A stretch of DNA of 64,000 bases from positions 33,130,965-33,194,964 of the forward strand of contig NC_092628.1 of the NCBI RefSeq assembly GCF_039555335.1. Reading direction: 5' to 3'. Position 1 is the first letter of the stretch, and each line of letters starts with the position of its first letter. Shown here one piece after another: positions 1 through 12,437 of this stretch. The stretch is from Amphiura filiformis. Its lineage: Eukaryota > Echinodermata > Ophiuroidea > Amphilepidida > Amphiuridae. A program made the position numbers and the translations under genes. Below the pieces are notes generated by a model. That model was given only the letters and a program-made list of their open reading frames with translations, was not told where the DNA came from and searched no databases.

Positions 1-1563
1 CATATGCCAGGCATGTCAATTTGCTGAGTGAAGGCTGATAATCACCTTTCTGTATAGGTAATAAGCTAGTATATTTCGTGTACCAGTTGGTTATAACAAA
101 AAATTAGTATCATATTAAATATATTAAATGTATAAACTTTGAAATTTACATGAATTTGAAAAGCAGAGCTCGAAATCTAGCTAAGTCAGGTGATGTGAAA
201 TTCTGCTGCGTGACCCCCTCTGCGTGGTAGAATTATATTCATAAAACATTGAATTTAACAGATATCATGGGCAGCCAACCACGATTTATCAGCATTTAAA
301 ATATATGTTAATTAACAAAGATAAATAATAAAGAGTACAAATGGCAATTAACTAGTAAACAAGCCTGAAATCTTAAAATGTTGCCACGTGATTTCCCGAA
401 CACATGATATTTCAACATGTGACCACTATTCAGATTTACCGTAAATATTTGGAGTATGCTTGCACATCATGCATATACACTACTGTGCATTTCTTTACCT
501 CCGTATAAAATCAATAATTCATGCTGGGAGCCAAGTAACATTGCAGATTGGTATTTTATTTTACTTGAGAGCATAATAGAAATACATAAGACGAATAAGG
601 CGCCATGATGGAAGGTCAGGTCGGGTATCAAAGGTTATTATAACTTAAATACTACTTGTATTTCCCACATTGCCTCTGTCACATATTTCCTTCATATTAT
701 TGCCAGCAAGTCCTAATTTTGACTTTGCAAATTGCAAAATGTCATTTCATATCAAATTAGTAGACTTTCTTTGAAAAAACATATCACTGGTGCCTGATGG
801 GAATACCCGTCCGCCATTTCATTAAACTGGATCGATTACGCCTGGTTTGTGCCCAGATGTATTGAGGGCGCGCTATACTCTCATTGAACAGGCAAAGTTC
901 GCAAAACTAACAACGTTGTTATTTGCGAAACTCAATTAACATGATCCAAGGGGTCGAACATGAATTATTCATAACGAGCTATAACGGATCGATAACTGGC
1001 CTCACTTTCTAGCTAGTAAACCAGCTGAATTTTTCATAGATTTTATGCGTTGCTAATAGAACAACCGTGAATTTAGTGTCACCCCCTTGATTTGCATTTT
1101 GTCGGCGAATTTGGCCGACTAGCAAATGTGTTAACTAAGGTTTGCCTGGGATGAGTACATCATCAGGTTGTAGTAAGCTACAAATTTCAAATGTTTGAGG
1201 ACTTGTTCTCATTGCTTACCTGTGTTTTCACATCATATTTTGTGGTCAAAATGATTACAAATGTGTAATTTGCCGGGGGTAATTTGCAATCATTTCCGAC
1301 GGCTAAGTACGATGGCCTTGCACAGGGATCTCTGATTTGAATGCACACTAACCAGGGCCGTGACACTCGTATTCAATCCCTGTATATCAGTAAACTTAAA
1401 GACGAAATACCTAGGGGAAACTGGGGAAAAGTGGAAAAAAAATTTTGTCCAGCCCAAACAGGATTACTGAAGCAAGGCAAGGCAAAACTTATTTTACAAG
1501 ATACATATTTGGTGCATACGCACCGATATGAACCTCGCGCCAATCAGGCCGTCTTCACGTACT
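1..1563. other. Intergenic or RNF11 3' intron, no gene seen
   Basis: AT-rich sequence without a supported exon. A segment at about 1102-1147 (CTAGCAAATGTGTTAACTAA) is also found at 59024-59068, so part is dispersed repeat. The RNF11 RING exon was looked for and not found. Confidence 0.6.
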
Positions 1564-2975
1564 AGAGGTAAAGTTTGACATATCAGATATCGCACGACTC
1601 TGTGGTATTTGGTTAACAAGATAGAGGGTTAAATGCACAAAGTGCTATATCTCATTAACCAATGATCCTACAGAGATGTGAGCACTGACTTTTTTGTTCT
1701 TTATTACCAGAGGAAAAGTTTGACATATCGCACGACTCTGTGGGATATTTGGTTAAAAAGATAGATTGTTAAGTACACAAAGTACAAAAAAGTGACTATA
1801 TCTCATTTACCAATGATCCTACAGAGATGTGACCACTAACTTTTTTGTTCTTTATGCCCAGAGGAAAAGTTTGACATATCGCACGACTCTGTGGGATATA
1901 TGGTTAAAAAGATAGAGGGTTTGGTGCATAAAGTACAAAAAAAGTGACTATATCTCATTAACCAATAGTGACTTTTTGTACTTTGTGTACTTAACCCTCT
2001 ATCTTTTTGACATATCGCACAACTCTGTGGGATATTTGGTTAAAAAGATAGAGGGTTAAGTACACAAAGTACAAAAAAGTGACTATATCTCATTAACCAA
2101 TGATCCTACAGAGATGTGACCACTGACTTTTTTTTGTTCTTTATGACCAGAGGAAAAGTTTGACATATCGCATGCGACTCTGTGGGATATTTGGATAAAA
2201 AGATAGAGGGTTAAGTGCATAAGTACAAAAAAGTGACTATATCTCATTAACCAATGATCCTACAGAGATGTGACCACTGACTTTTTTGTTCCTTATGACC
2301 AGAGGAAAAGTTTGACATATCGCACAACTCTGTGGGATATTTGGTTAAAAAGATAGAGGTTAAGTACACAAAGTACAAAAAGTCACTATATCTCATTAAC
2401 CAATGATCCTACAGAGATGTGACCACTGACTTTTTCGTTCTTTATGACCAGAGGAAAAGTTTGACATATCGCACGACTCTGTGGGATATTTGGTTAAAAA
2501 TATAGAGGGGTAAGTACACAAAGTACAAAAAAGTGACTATATCTCAATAACCAATGATCCTACAGAGATGTGACCACTGACTTTTTGTTCCTTATGACCA
2601 GAGGAAAAGTTTGACATATCGCACAACTCTGTGGGATATTTGGTTAAAAAGATAGAGGGTTAAGTACACAAAGTACAAAAAAGTGACTATATCTCATTAA
2701 CCAATGATCCTACAGCGATGTGACCACTGACCTTTTCGTTTTTTATGACCAGAGGAAAAGTTTGACATATCGCACGACTCTGTGGGATATTTGGTTAAAA
2801 AGATAGAGGGTTTGGTGCATAAAGTACAAAAAAGTGACTATATCTCATTAACCAATGATCCAACAGAGATGTGACCACTGACTTTTTTGTTCCTTATGAC
2901 CAGTGGAAAAGTTTGACATATCGCACAACTCTGTGGGATATTTGGTTAAAAAGATAGAGGGTTTGGTGCATAAAG
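1564..2975 (+). repeat. Satellite, about 148-bp unit, nine to ten copies
   Basis: Units begin AGAGGAAAAGTTTGACATAT near 1565, 1709, 1860, 2152, 2301, 2449, 2600, 2750 and 2900, and share GGATATTTGGTTAAAAAGAT and CCAATGATCCTACAGAGATG. Divergence between units is low. About 40 bases at 1967-2008 are the reverse complement of an internal part of the unit, so one copy is rearranged. Confidence 0.95.
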
Positions 2976-3074
2976 TACAAAAACATGTGCAATTTCACTT
3001 AGTTGCCAGCGGAAGAAAACGGGAAGATTACAGTGGTTTGTTGCCAGCGGAAGAACCCGAACGATTACAATACC

Positions 3075-3102
3075 TAGCTGGGGGGTGTAAACCCCCCAGC
3101 TA
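3075..3102. repeat. Perfect hairpin just past the satellite
   Basis: TAGCTGGGGGG and CCCCCCAGCTA face each other across a short TGTAAA loop. It may be the end of a mobile element. Confidence 0.7.
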
Positions 3103-4342
3103 AATAGTATATTTTAATATTTCTTGTTTCAGGATATAACAGGTCTGCAAAGTCAAAATGCATATACTTTTGCAATATATATTCAAACATACATGTACAG
3201 TACTGCAGGTAAATTATCAGGATAAAAAATAAATGTCAGGATTTTATTAATCAATTTTTTTAAGAAGGTGAAACTTTTATGCAATATGTATTTCACCAAG
3301 GCTATGTACACACACCAGCAACATGACCATGTATATACATAAATGTAAAAAAATACCTACCAAGTGATTTATCCTTGTAAGTACCGTATTAAATAACTTT
3401 TAAACAACCAATTACTACTCCCGATTCCAGAAAAATACTGCACTAATTTTTTGTTTTAAATCTTGTATTGCCAAAAGAAACATAATAAATCATAGGCTAA
3501 TCCTAAAATAGTTATAGACAAAAAACATTGAGCATACATACTTGTATAAATTTTCTTTACAATTGTTAGTTTCAAAATTCTTGGCCCTTTGGCCCATACA
3601 TTGTACGGTATATTATTTCCAAAAATTGACCAAATATTAAAATTTTCATAGCAGGATTTATGTGTTTCATTTACAAGATATCTTTTCATCCAAAACATTT
3701 TTCTGGAATTTTGTGACATATACATACATACATATTTTATTTCCTGGCAAGAGAGATAAATTTCCCTCCAACTTAGCAGGATTTCCCACCATTTCATTAC
3801 ATATCCAGAAAAGCAACATTTCCCTCCAAATGACCAAATTTCCCGGCAAGGAGATCGCCAAATTGCCAAATTTTTTTTAAATTCCAAGAACTGGATAACC
3901 CCATGAAAAATTCAAAAGCTACCAGTGGAATTGCTAGACATATGCGCAATCCTATCAGGTATTTACAAAAATTCAAAACATGTTTTTACAGGAAGCAATT
4001 TTAGACTTTACAATACATTGGCAAAAAATTTGGCAAAAATCATAGGAAAAAACCTGTTGAATTCTGCACCTTGAAGATGAATTTATACTTAGCAATAGAT
4101 AAAATGTCATCATAGAGGTATTGAATTGTATCCAAAAGTTGTAGAAGCATTAGAAATGAAGTAAAACAGTCAATTTAAGAAAGAAATTAACTTAGTTTAT
4201 AAATAAAAAATGGTAAAAAAATGAAAAAGTTGATTTAAAAATGATTTTTTTTGAAAAATTCATGTGATTCAATGATTTAACAATCCTGCTCAGAAATGAC
4301 TCCGTGAGAGTTATACAAGGGTAAAAATTAAACATGCTCCCC
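3103..4342. other. AT-rich stretch, no gene seen
   Basis: Only short overlapping frames on both strands in low-complexity AT-rich DNA; no splice-bounded conserved sequence recognised. Confidence 0.5.
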
Positions 4343-4646
4343 ATAATTATGAGCCCTGGTGGGGCGGGCAAAGCAATTTTTAGTACGCCGAGAGGAGGGG
4401 GGACGAAAAACAGGAAAACAGTATGAAAACGCAAAATGCAAATTTTCTTGCTCACTGCACTTGCAACATTTATCTAGACCATTTAAGGTTTGCAAATTGG
4501 ATCCAAATATTTTGGCATGGCAAAGGGGGGACAAATATTTTTTGGCAGGCTGCTAGAAGGGGGCAAGCGATTTTTGGCAGGCCGAGAGGGGGGAAGCAAT
4601 ATTTGGTGTATGCAATTCGAAAATTTTACCCCCAGCTCATAATTAT
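4343..4646. mobile_element. MITE family 1, copy 1
   Basis: Ends ATAATTATGAGCCCTGG and CCCAGCTCATAATTAT are inverted repeats. The G-rich interior (GGCAAAGCAATTTT, GGCAGGCCGAGAGG) is shared with 10611-10937. Confidence 0.75.
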
Positions 4647-5502
4647 TGTACAGTCCTTCTAATATCATATCAAATTATCCATCTGGTCACAAGGAACATA
4701 AAATTAATTTTGTGTGTGTACGACCTATGGTTATGTAGGATGATTGCCCAGGGTATGGTTGCTAGCCTGTTCTATTGTTTTGCTTTGTTTTTTCAATTCA
4801 TGGTCTTTGTTTTCTCATTTTTATTCAGTTAAAAATATTATACTTCCTTGTTTCGGGTGGCCTGAGTACACAAAATACTCCATCACAAAAAGAGGAACTG
4901 ATATTATGTTTCATATCAATGCTTTGCAGGTTTTTGATTGTGTGCACAGTGTAGGCCTATATACATGTAGGAGAAATTCACACTGCATAATTACTTCCTT
5001 ATACAAATGTACATGTACGGTACTTGGAACATCCTGTAGGCCTAAAGTTAAATCAACAACAAGTACCTGGAAATTAATGCATATATTCTTTGTATTCAGG
5101 TCCAAGCTTGTGCAGGTCTAAATCATTTTTTTTACATAATACCATACTTTGATTTTCAAGAGATTTTTATATAAATTTCCATAATCTAAAATATTTTTCA
5201 ATGGACAAAAATGCTTCCCCCATAGAGTAGTTATCTTTTCCATACCAAAAAGTATTAAAAGTTTAACTTTATAGTAGTGTACATTGTAGGCCTATATACC
5301 CCTGATTTTCATCTTTTCATTAAGTAGGCCTACACAAGACATTTTACCACTTTTTAATATTTAAATGCATTTTCAAAACCTTGAAGGTAAATATATGATC
5401 ATCTCTTCAAACTATTTAAATCATACTCCATCAAATGCAGGTTCTTGAAATCTTTCATGGAAACCAGCATAAACTTTTTTGACAGTCATTTTCTATACTT
5501 AC
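4647..5502. other. RNF11 intron 2, no further feature
   Basis: Intronic on the RNF11 model. Contains several GTAGGCCTA motifs common in this genome; no exon or repeat pair recognised. Confidence 0.5.
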
Positions 5503-5651
5503 TCCCTAGCTTTTTTGCTACCATCATATGATCCTGTCGGTAAATGTTGAATAAGTCCTATTCTTTTGGCTATCTTGATTTGTTCTTCTTCTGTTAATTG
5601 GTTCACTGTTCTCCGTTGATTTGGACTAACATGATACACAGGTGCCTCCTC
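5503..5651 (-). CDS. RNF11: RNF11 coding exon 2
   Basis: Acceptor AG at 5653-5652; the exon opens EEAPVYHVSPNQRR and ends GSKKAR plus two bases of a split Glu codon; donor GTAAGT from 5502 downwards. Confidence 0.93.
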
Positions 5652-8600
5652 CTAGTACATTAGACAAGAAAATGTGATTAGAACAACAACAACAACAACA
5701 ACATACAACAACAACAACAACCATAACAACAACATCATTACATCAACAACAACAACAAAAGAGTCTGAAAATCATCTCTATGTTTCTGTAATAAATTTAT
5801 CACTGAAGAAGTAGGGGAGTTTATACCTGGTAATATTGACCAAGGGCTGAAAAACAAGGGAATCATGTCCAGGTTTGGATTCCAGATCTAGAGAGATGTT
5901 GTTTGTACGAGACACAGCCAAAGGACTAAACTTGGATCGAGCATTTCATGCATTTTAAAGTACAGTAACATTTTTTTTATAAAATAAAATTCAATAAAAT
6001 TATGAAAACTTGAAAGCCATTAAAAATTTATGCAATTTAACGAAAATGTTGTTTGAACTTTTGCAAACTTCCTAATGACATAATGTGGTCTAAAAAGCTG
6101 GTCTGAATTCAAGCTGGGGTCCCAGCCTGGGACCCCAGCTTGGCATTAATTTAGACCACCAGCTTCAAATTTGCATACGGTCATTTTCACAGTAAAGGGT
6201 GTAACTTTTGATTTTTAGGGTCAAAATTTCAAACCACTTAAATATGTTTCTGTTTACTGAAATCATGCATAGAAGCAACTTAAATTCCAGTAAAATAATG
6301 TTTCAAGGCTTAAACCTTTTGATTTCTAATAAAAAATTTGACATTTCCATAACATTTTGGTTAAAATCTAAGAAAAAATGTATTTTACATAACCTCAGAA
6401 AATTATGACATGAAAGCTGGAATATGTGAAATCCCATTCCAAAGTAAGTCAACCGATATAAGTTAAATTTTATACCATGTTTTGCTATGTTTGTAATTGC
6501 AGTTTTGAAAATTTTTAACATCAAGTGTCATTTACAATGGAAATTTCCAAACCTTAAACATATTTTTTAAGTTTTAATTGGGTTCCTAAAATAATTTGAA
6601 TGTCTAACTTCATGTAGAAATACTACTTGATGAAAGGAACCTCCCAGCCAAGTTTCACAGAAATTGGAGTTATTTTTAGAATTGGCAATTCAAGCGATTT
6701 GTGTTTCGGAGGCTTGGTTAACAACACAGGTGATCATAAAAGTAAAATATTTGGCTAACTACTACAAGTTGACATAAAAAAATAGGTAAAAAATATCACA
6801 ATTCACTGTTGGCAGGGCACCCTTTTTAAAGGGTGCCACTTGGAAATTTGGAAAATCCTTAAAAGGGTGGGGGTTTAAACTTTGTTGGTAAAAAGGGTGG
6901 ATTGATATAAAGGGTGGGAGTAAAATAAAAAGGGTGGGAGTGCCACCTTACAATATATTTTCATTCATGCATTGAATGATAAAATCATCCTAGAATAAGT
7001 GCCAAACCACAAGAATAAGTGCCAAACCACTGCCAGCAAACCATATCGCAAGATAAAATTCCATTTGATGCATGTTTACATCCACTAGTCTAGGCTATCG
7101 TGTGATGATAGGTGCAGAATTCGGCGTACTTGATTACTTCGAACCAAACTGCCTGTGACTTCATCAATGTATACAAATAGAGGAAAAAAGCAAAAAGTGG
7201 TGGGGTCAGGAATTTTCAGTATAAAGGGTGCCTCAGCAAAAAGCATGGGGGTCAGGAATTTTCAATATAAAGGGTGCCTCAATAAAAAAAAGTGGGGGTA
7301 AAATAAAAAGGGTGGGGGTCAAACCCCACTGCCAAGTATGCAATTACCAATTTTCATGCTTTGCTTCTAAGTATTGAATTTCAGTTGTGACAAAATTAAA
7401 TTATCCCAGCAAGTCATTTTTTTTTTGTTTCGGAGGCTTCATGTTAACAATTGTTAAACATTGCAGAAGTAGTTTTTTTGAAAACAACGGTGTTGGGATC
7501 ATCTAAGCTGTTATTTTCTTGTGTGCATTGAATCAATGATTCTATGCGGCAGATATTGTAGATTTATCACATGTTAATTTTTTCACCCATTTGTTTAAAG
7601 TATGGTGTTTTTTGCATGTGAAGCCTCCGAAACAGGCTTTTTGGGGTATCAGTATATTTTTCAAACATTAACCATAATGTCAAATTTTTTTTAAATTTAT
7701 GACATTCTGTACATATCAAGTAATAATTACAATGCAGATATCAGTATGAAACACACCAATTTAGATATGCATAGATGATAATTAATCTTATTGTTGTTTC
7801 GGAGGCTTCATTTGTTTCGGAGGCTTCAATTGTTAACGGAAAGTTTGTATTGGGTCCCATTTTCAAACGGTGATATATATCTCCACGATTTAAAAACATG
7901 TGACTTGAGGATCTACTTTGCTACAATTTGATAAATAGATTGGATGAGCTCTTTTATTTATATTTGCACAAGCTTGCTGAACAGTTTGTTTCGGAGGCTT
8001 CAAAAAAGTTAACGGAAAAATGGCTCTTTGAAGTCAAGATTTTATAAAAATTTTAAAAGCTTGCAAATCGACTAATTTTTGTTACCCATTTCAAGTTAAG
8101 ATAACAACTGTTATGAATCAAGAAGAAGTGAAGAAATAACCAAGAATTATGAACCAAAGCTACACCCACAAAGTTTGTTAACAATTGTTAACGGAAAATG
8201 AAGCCTCCGAAACAACAAATATCGAAGTCCGGTTATCAAAAATACAGGGCTGTTCACAATTAAATCTAATGTGGCAGTGTTTACTGAACATATGACTGTA
8301 CTTTCAGGATAAGAAAAATTATCCATGAACTAACTGAAGAAAACACAGGGTTTTACAAAAATGTTACTGTTTTTTATAGTTTTTCAAAATGGCAATATTA
8401 AGTAGGCCTACATTTAAGCCTGCTAAAACTGAACGCAGTAAACTCCCAAAGCTGATTATGCTACCCAAGGTAGCTGCTAACTAGATGACTTATGTGGCCA
8501 AAAATCATGGAATTCTGTGGCTTTATTAGAACACTACGGATTAAAATGTTAAAAATCCAAAGTTACACCCTTTACCGTGAAAATGACCATACAATAGTGT

Positions 8601-9466
8601 AGGCATGAGGATCAAGTCCTAAGCAATCGTTTTTCTGAAGATCACCATTGAAATTCTTTGCAACGCCTGTTTAGGCCTATACATTTTGTTGATGTTTAAA
8701 TTTGAGTTGCAATTTTAACAAACAGCATTTGATTCTTCATCATGTGATCGCCTGTTGAACTTGTGATCAGCCATGTTATACTTCTGGAGATAGCTTTAAT
8801 TTACATGGCATAATGATTCATCGCTTTGTGGATTCTACCCTAGCTTGCCTGAATTTCTTGAATAAACTAAGAAGGTCAGGAGACCCATCAACTCATATAA
8901 CTCATAAAATGATACCAAAGCCAAACCTATAGTATACTACACTGACAGAAACTTCAGCTTCACGAACTTATTCAATTAATATTTGACGCTGAGTTATGAG
9001 TCGGATTGAGTCCTTCTTTCATGTCTTAACACTGTACACGTTTGTTAAATTGTGGAAACTATAGAACGTAAAATTACTGCAAATATTTTGACAAAATGTA
9101 TTTAACAATATTATTTTAAATAATAAATAATTTTAACAATCATATGATAGGAAATTCAATCTTACTTATTTTTATTTTATTCCCAATAGATTCTATTAAA
9201 GTTTGACGTGCTTGAATCGATGTATTTGTGTAGTTATATAGGCCTATGGTTTAGTGAGTTAACAAGTTTAAAGAACAAAAACGTGAACAGATTGTTATTG
9301 TCAATATTGTAAACAACAACAATAGATTATTTTATAGGCACAATCATTTTTTTTCTGTACGTACCTGATACGGTGGAGGTGGCCCAAGTCTTTCATTTAC
9401 TACATCAGTTTCATCGTGTAATAGTGAAATATCATCAGCTGTGTGACCTTGTAGACAATTCCCCAT
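5503..9466 (-). CDS. RNF11: RNF11, RING finger protein 11 (partial, coding exons 1-2)
   Basis: RNF11 is a small membrane-anchored RING E3 ligase and adaptor that works with NEDD4-family ligases and the A20 ubiquitin-editing complex. Seen here: exon 1 (9466 down to 9365, 34 codons) opens MGNCLQGHTADDISLLHDE, with the myristoylation Gly2, the palmitoylatable Cys4 and a terminal PPPPYQ PY motif for WW domains. Exon 2 (5651 down to 5503, 49 codons plus 2 nt) contains TEEEQIKIAKRIGLIQHLP, nearly identical to vertebrate RNF11. Intron 1 is phase 0 (donor GTAC, acceptor TAG) and intron 2 is phase 2 (donor GTAAGT). The third exon, which should start by completing a Glu codon before the RING cysteines, was not found at 1-5502 and probably lies beyond the left edge. 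Compared with human RNF11, the linker between the N-terminal motif and the PY motif is shorter. Intron 1 (3.7 kb) holds a 2.4 kb transposon-like element. Confidence 0.93.
5683..5759. repeat. (CAA)n microsatellite
   Basis: Imperfect run of ACA/CAA triplets in RNF11 intron 1, just upstream of exon 2 on the gene strand. Confidence 0.95.
6111..6141. repeat. Palindrome next to a TIR element
   Basis: AAGCTGGGGTCCCAG is followed directly by its near-perfect reverse complement. Looser inverted sequence flanks it (GTGGTCTAAA and TTTAGACCAC). Confidence 0.75.
6179..8590. mobile_element. 2.4 kb inverted-repeat element in RNF11 intron 1
   Basis: The ends are inverted repeats of about 40 bp: GGTCATTTTCACAGTAAAGG at 6179 and its close complement ending at 8590, and the similarity goes on through GTGTAACTTT.GATTTTTA. 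No transposase frame is seen, so it is non-autonomous or dead. Inside are a nested repeat at 6811-7340 and seven copies of TTTCGGAGGCTT, five on plus and two on minus, several beside GTTAACGGAAA. Confidence 0.7.
6811..7340. mobile_element. Dispersed repeat family 2, copy 1 (nested)
   Basis: Starts GGCAGGGCACCC and ends CCCCACTGCC. Rich in AAAGGGTGGG motifs, with GCAGAATTCGGCGTACTTGA in the middle. A longer copy is at 20902-21750. Confidence 0.75.
8591..9364. other. RNF11 intron 1 remainder
   Basis: AT-rich intron between the transposon-like element and exon 1; nothing else recognised. Confidence 0.5.
9365..9466 (-). CDS. RNF11: RNF11 coding exon 1
   Basis: Start codon at 9466-9464; 34 codons ending in PPPPYQ, then donor GT at 9364-9363. 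It carries the acylation signal MGNC and the PY motif. Confidence 0.93.
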
Positions 9467-10008
9467 GTTGTTTGACTAAATTGATTACCAAGAATGGAAC
9501 ATAAAGAGCATAATTTTACGTTAGATATCTGGAACGTAATGCTGGACTAAGCAAAATGGCGCTGTGCTATCTGCACAATAACATTAGACGAATAACACAG
9601 ATTTATTACTACGCAAGAAAAATAATTTATCACTTCCGGACTATTCAAATCATAATTTATAATTATATCCGGACAATAAAATGGCAATTAATTAACCCAA
9701 ACATATTTTACTAGTTTTCATAAGATAATTTGTGTTGATTTTAATATTTTTACTAAAACCAATCCGTCGTATTACTCCGCGGTGATTTCCATTTTGGTCA
9801 AGAATGACGTCATGCACTATTGTAAACAAAGATCATCTGGTACCCCGTCTGTGCCACATGAGAGTCCAGACAAAAAAAGTTATTAATAGATTCATCCGTT
9901 TTACACAAAAGGCCTATTTTCAAAGACAAAGAAAATGCGAATCATGACTTTTTGGGAAACGATATTTACATGCTCCCGGAAGTGTGCTGATTATTATTAA
10001 AACATAAC
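9467..10008. promoter_or_regulatory. RNF11 upstream region with CRE-like site
   Basis: Upstream of the RNF11 start codon on its strand. A perfect TGACGTCA cAMP-response-type palindrome lies at 9805-9812, about 340 bp upstream. An AAAATGGCG near 9555 may be a core promoter element. Promoter role inferred only from position. Confidence 0.4.
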
Positions 10009-10084
10009 ATGCCTATTTGTTTATTGGGTTATTTTATAAATATTTATCATTTTACTCATTCAAGAATTTTTAACATTGAACGTT

Positions 10085-10190
10085 ATATTTATTTATTTGT
10101 TATTATTTATTTGTTTATTTATTTCATTTTATTTATTGTATTCATTCATGAACTTGATAATTCATTCATTCATTCATTTTTACAATTTAC
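10085..10190. repeat. Low-complexity ATTT/ATTC repeat
   Basis: Runs of TTTATTTATTTG pass into ATTCATTCATTC; simple repeat with no coding meaning. Confidence 0.9.
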
Positions 10191-10610
10191 ATAACACCAG
10201 GGTCCAGGGGGAATGGGAGTTTTGAGAGGGCAGTCTAGCTCGACACTACCAAAAGATTTTACACCAAAAATAGGGGGGGGGGCCGGGGGGGGGGATACAT
10301 TAAAGGGCTGGTGACTCAAAATTGCCACTAGGCTTGCTATGCATGCAATAATTTTGCACATGCACTCCACACAAATCCTTTATTTACACACGGCGTGCGC
10401 AGCATGTTGAAAGTGGGGGGCCAGGTTGTTCAGTTCCCCTGAATGGAGATTTAGGTGTGTAAGGTGCAGTTTTAGCGTTTTCCCCCGAATTACCAACAAA
10501 AGTGGGGGCACACGTGCCACCCCCCCCTTTGTGCATGCCACTGATTTACACTTGCAAAATTTATGATTACAAATTTGTCAGTCTTAATTCCAACACTGAA
10601 GAGGCTGGGC

Positions 10611-10937
10611 AATAATTATGAGCACTGGAGGAGAGTAAAATGGGAAGTTGGCCAGCCAAAAGGGGAGCAATTTCGGCAAGCCGAGGGGGCAAACAATATT
10701 TGGCATAAGTCAATCCGCGCCTTTTAAATAAAACAATCTAAAAAGCCTTCATATGAAAACAGTATGATGGAAACGATTTTCCTGCTCGCTGTGCTCGCAA
10801 TATATATCTACACCATTTAAGTTTTGCAAATTGGGACCCCAACAATTTGGCATGTGCAAATTAGGTGGGGGCAGGCCAAGTGGGGGGGCAATTTTGGCAT
10901 GCCATTTGGAAATTTTACCCCAGGCTCATCATTATAT
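10611..10937. mobile_element. MITE family 1, copy 2
   Basis: Ends AATAATTATGAGCACTGG and CCCAGGCTCATCATTAT match copy 1 at 4343-4646; the interior has the same GGCAAGCCGAG and TTTGGCAT motifs. A G-run follows near 10971. Confidence 0.75.
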
Positions 10938-11388
10938 GCTCAGCCCCAAATTGTGTTTTGAATCAGTGGAGGGGGGGGGGGGGGTCATACAAAATATTCA
11001 ACCTGAGATGGGGGTATAAAAAAATTCAGCCTGTGATAACATCAAGGTCATAAAAAATGGTCTCTGGTCACCAATGACTCCAGTTAAGTTACCAACATAT
11101 TCACGAACCCCCTTCCAAAGAAAATGGGAGCCTCCTAAATGGCGAAATTGGGAAAATAAGGGTGGAATCTCAACATTTTGTATCCTTGGCTTGGGGCCTA
11201 CAAATTAAAGTCACAGAAAAACACAAAGACCTAGCTATATCTATTCAACCATTGCTTAATATGTCACCCTCCTTCATTGTGTTGTCTCATATCCCTATCC
11301 ACCCTACAATAAATGTGGTTTCTTTGATGTTTATCACTGTATAAATGGCTAGTATAATTATAATGGATCCCATATTGGACCTGGCAGT

Positions 11389-11520
11389 CACCTAGGGGCA
11401 GTGTGCTCTTTGCCAGGTCACAGGGCTAGCCTGACCTAGGGGCAGTGTACTCTTTGCAAGGTGGGGTACGTGTTAGGGGCTAGCCTGACCTAGGAGCAGT
11501 GTGCTCTTTGCAGGGTGGGG
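11389..11520 (+). repeat. Short tandem repeat, about 52 bp, three copies
   Basis: CCTAGGGGCAGTGTGCTCTT and near-identical copies start near 11390, 11437 and 11489, separated by AGGGCTAGCCTGA. Confidence 0.85.
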
Positions 11521-11731
11521 TGTTGGGGATTGAACACCTAATGAGTTGGTTTGCCAACTCAACCCCAAAAAGAAAATTTCAACCCCTCCTAAAACAACCC
11601 GATTGTCAACCCCCCAAAAAAAGAAAATAACCTCTACCCCCATGTAAATTGAAAATTGGCCCAGTAAAGTGAGTAAACACATGATTTTCTTAAATTTTGG
11701 GCAAAAATATAGTAAAAACAACATTTTTTGT

Positions 11732-12437
11732 TTAAGGTTGGTCTGAACCCTGGAATTATGGAAACTTTCGGGCCTCATAACTTCTAAATTGTTTGTCTAA
11801 AGTATATAAAAGTATACATATTTAGAATGGCAAAGACTGGATAAGTTCATCTGTGAGGTCAAAGGTGGGCCAAAATGCCATTTTTCGCCCAAAATCCCAA
11901 AAATAACAGTTTTTGGCCCACTTCTTTTGTGCACCGTAACAAAAAAATTCTTGGCCAAAATTTAATTTTATTAATTTTAAAAACTAGATCAAAATATCTA
12001 GGACCCGTTTTTCATTTTTTGAATTTTGACCGATTTCACCAAAAATATTTGAAATTTGTGCCAAAATCGGGCTTTTTTATGATTTTTTTGAAAAATCAAC
12101 ATTTTTTGACCATTTTTGGCGCAAATTTCTGAAAGTTAGTCGAAATTCAAAAAAATGAAAAAACGGGTCCTAGATATTTTGATCTAGTTTTTAAAATTAA
12201 TAAAAAAACTTTTGGCCCAAGAATTTTTTGTTATGGTGCACAAAAGAAGAAGTGGGCCAAAACCGTTATTTTTGGGATTTGAGCCAAAGTGCCATTTTGG
12301 CCCAAATTTGACCTCACAGCTGAACTTATCAAGTCTTTGCCATTCTAAATATGTATACTTTTATATACTTTAGACCAACAATTTAGAAGTTATGAGGTCT
12401 GAAAGTTTCCATAATTCCAGGTTCAGACCAACCTTAA
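11732..12437. mobile_element. Foldback element with TTAA ends
   Basis: Near-perfect 700-bp palindrome with arms of about 340 bp. Left end TTAAGGTTGGTCTGAACC, right end GGTTCAGACCAACCTTAA. The arms match through AGTATATAAAAGTATACATA and on to the centre near 12085. No coding capacity. TTAA at both ends recalls piggyBac-type targets, which is tentative. Confidence 0.85.

Noticed and set aside
1341-1565. A 74-codon plus-strand frame
   Set aside because: No family resemblance, and it runs into the satellite boundary.
2903-3103. A 66-codon frame over the last satellite unit
   Set aside because: It starts inside the repeat unit and ends in the hairpin; no evidence of selection.
3456-3887. A 143-codon minus-strand frame
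   Set aside because: AT-rich, overlaps open frames on the other strand, without recognisable domain or splice sites.
1-5502. RNF11 RING exon
   Set aside because: Looked for on the minus strand with the expected phase 2 start and CVICMMDF-like sequence; not found, so it is not annotated.
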